Shown: positions 5,775-6,576 of the stretch, one piece after another
Numbering within the stretch: the stretch's first letter is position 1
Layout: each line of letters begins with the position of its first letter
Assembly (NCBI GenBank): GCA_019090365.1
Contig: JAHRWC010000292.1
Coordinates: 1-6,576 of the forward strand
DNA from: Flavobacteriaceae bacterium
GTDB taxonomy: Bacteria > Bacteroidota > Bacteroidia > Flavobacteriales > Flavobacteriaceae
Direction of reading: 5' to 3'
Length of the DNA: 6,576 nt
Program-made: the position numbers and the translations under genes
The notes under the pieces: generated by a model
Database searches by the model: none
What the model was told of the DNA's origin: nothing
Seen by the model: the letters and a program-made list of their open reading frames with translations, nothing else

Positions 5775-6576
5775 ATGGGTGAATTCGACAAAAAAACCAA
5801 CCACTTTTTTGGTATTTTATTTGAAGCTGTTTCAGAAGGGATTATTGTAGTAAACATGCAAAGAGAAATTGTTGCCTGTAACACTTCTGCATACGATTTA
5901 TTTGGGTATGAAAATGAAGCTTTGATTGGTCAACCTTTACAAACTTTAATTCCACAGAAATACCATCATAATCATGGTGATCATTTTAATGGTTATGTGA
6001 AAAATAGTGGAAAACGACAAATGGGAAAAGGTCGTGATTTATATGGACAACATAAAAATGGAACAAATTTTCCAGTTGAAGTTGGACTTAATCCATTTGA
6101 AATTGAAAATGAAAAATTTGTTTTTGCAATCATTATTGATATTTCTGTTCGTAAAGAGCAAGAATCTCAAATTCTTGAATTGAATACTCATTTAGAACAA
6201 AAAATATCTATTCGAACTCAAGAGCTAAATGAAAAAGTAGCTCAGCTAAAAAAAGAGATTAGTAAACGGAAAGTAGCAGAAAATAAAATCAAAGAATCTC
6301 TTAGAGAGGAACGAGAATTAAACGAACTCAAAACAAAATTTCTTTCTTTAGTTTCTCATGAATTTAAAACTCCATTAAGTGGAATTTTAACTTCTGTAAT
6401 TTTAGCAGGAAAATACACAAAAACAGAGCAACAAGAAAAAAGAGAAAAGCACCTCAATATCATTCAAAATAAAGTAAAATATCTCAATAATATATTAAAT
6501 GATTTTCTTTCAATAGAACGTTTAGAAACTGGAAAAGTTAATTATTTATTTAATACGTTTCCTTTAAGTAAAGTCA
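5775..6576 (+). CDS. PAS-domain sensor histidine kinase, 3' truncated by window
   Basis: 267 codons are present and the frame is open at the edge. The start is firm: an in-frame stop lies at 5751-5753 and no start codon comes between. Order: PAS domain about 9-125, with LFEAVSEGIIVVN (15-27), FGYENEALIGQPL (43-55), the GRDLYGQHKNGTNFPVEV stretch (86-103) and IDISVRKEQE (121-130); a charged coiled coil about 130-190; then the HisKA domain with phosphorylated His195 in the H-box SLVSHEFKTPLSG and a second helix LNNILNDFLSIERLETGK (237-254). The HATPase domain must lie beyond the window. No membrane segment is seen, so it should sense a cytosolic signal. The PAS resembles the FixL class: His67 and Arg87 are spaced like the FixL haem ligand and distal Arg, though many PAS domains of this type carry similar residues without proven haem. 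It is divergent from the TerB-like gene; a response regulator may lie downstream. Confidence 0.93.
   Translation, partial: MGEFDKKTNHFFGILFEAVSEGIIVVNMQREIVACNTSAYDLFGYENEALIGQPLQTLIPQKYHHNHGDHFNGYVKNSGKRQMGKGRDLYGQHKNGTNFPVEVGLNPFEIENEKFVFAIIIDISVRKEQESQILELNTHLEQKISIRTQELNEKVAQLKKEISKRKVAENKIKESLREERELNELKTKFLSLVSHEFKTPLSGILTSVILAGKYTKTEQQEKREKHLNIIQNKVKYLNNILNDFLSIERLETGKVNYLFNTFPLSKV

Overview
The window is AT-rich DNA (roughly one third G+C by eye) that reads as a member of the Flavobacteriaceae (Bacteroidota). The evidence is a type IX secretion (T9SS) type-A sorting tail at the left edge, promoter boxes of the Bacteroidota form TAnnTTTG, A/T-rich leaders without Shine-Dalgarno sequences, and Bacteroidota-like versions of Upp, Hpf and the two-domain universal stress protein. 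No mobile element, tRNA, rRNA or CRISPR array is visible.

Layout from left to right. (1) The last 41 codons of a secreted T9SS substrate run rightward into a hairpin terminator. (2) Two leftward genes follow: a group II PLP-dependent amino-acid decarboxylase (189-1607) and, upstream of it, uracil phosphoribosyltransferase upp (1695-2348). (3) A rightward pair encodes a short ribosome hibernation factor (2549-2848) and a tandem universal stress protein (2896-3729), closed by a strong hairpin that should stop transcription from both sides. (4) A leftward nucleoside-catabolism pair, deoC-deoD, has only 5 bp between its genes. (5) A small leftward gene with TerB-like features (5261-5665) is divergent from (6) a soluble PAS-coiled-coil-HisKA sensor histidine kinase that starts at 5775 and runs off the right edge.

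Functionally, deoD and deoC split purine (deoxy)nucleosides and feed deoxyribose phosphate into central metabolism, while upp salvages uracil. The phosphopentomutase needed to link DeoD to DeoC is not in the window. Hpf and Usp form a dormancy/stress pair. The most interesting regulatory signal is a nearly identical FNR/CRP-like palindrome (ATGAYAWWAATCA) found in two places. One copy lies before the hpf-usp promoter and the other lies in the divergent promoter region of the TerB-like gene and the kinase. The PAS domain of the kinase also has a His and an Arg in the same register as the haem ligand and distal Arg of FixL. I did not find a clearly new multi-gene system; most of the window is ordinary core metabolism with some regulatory details worth checking.
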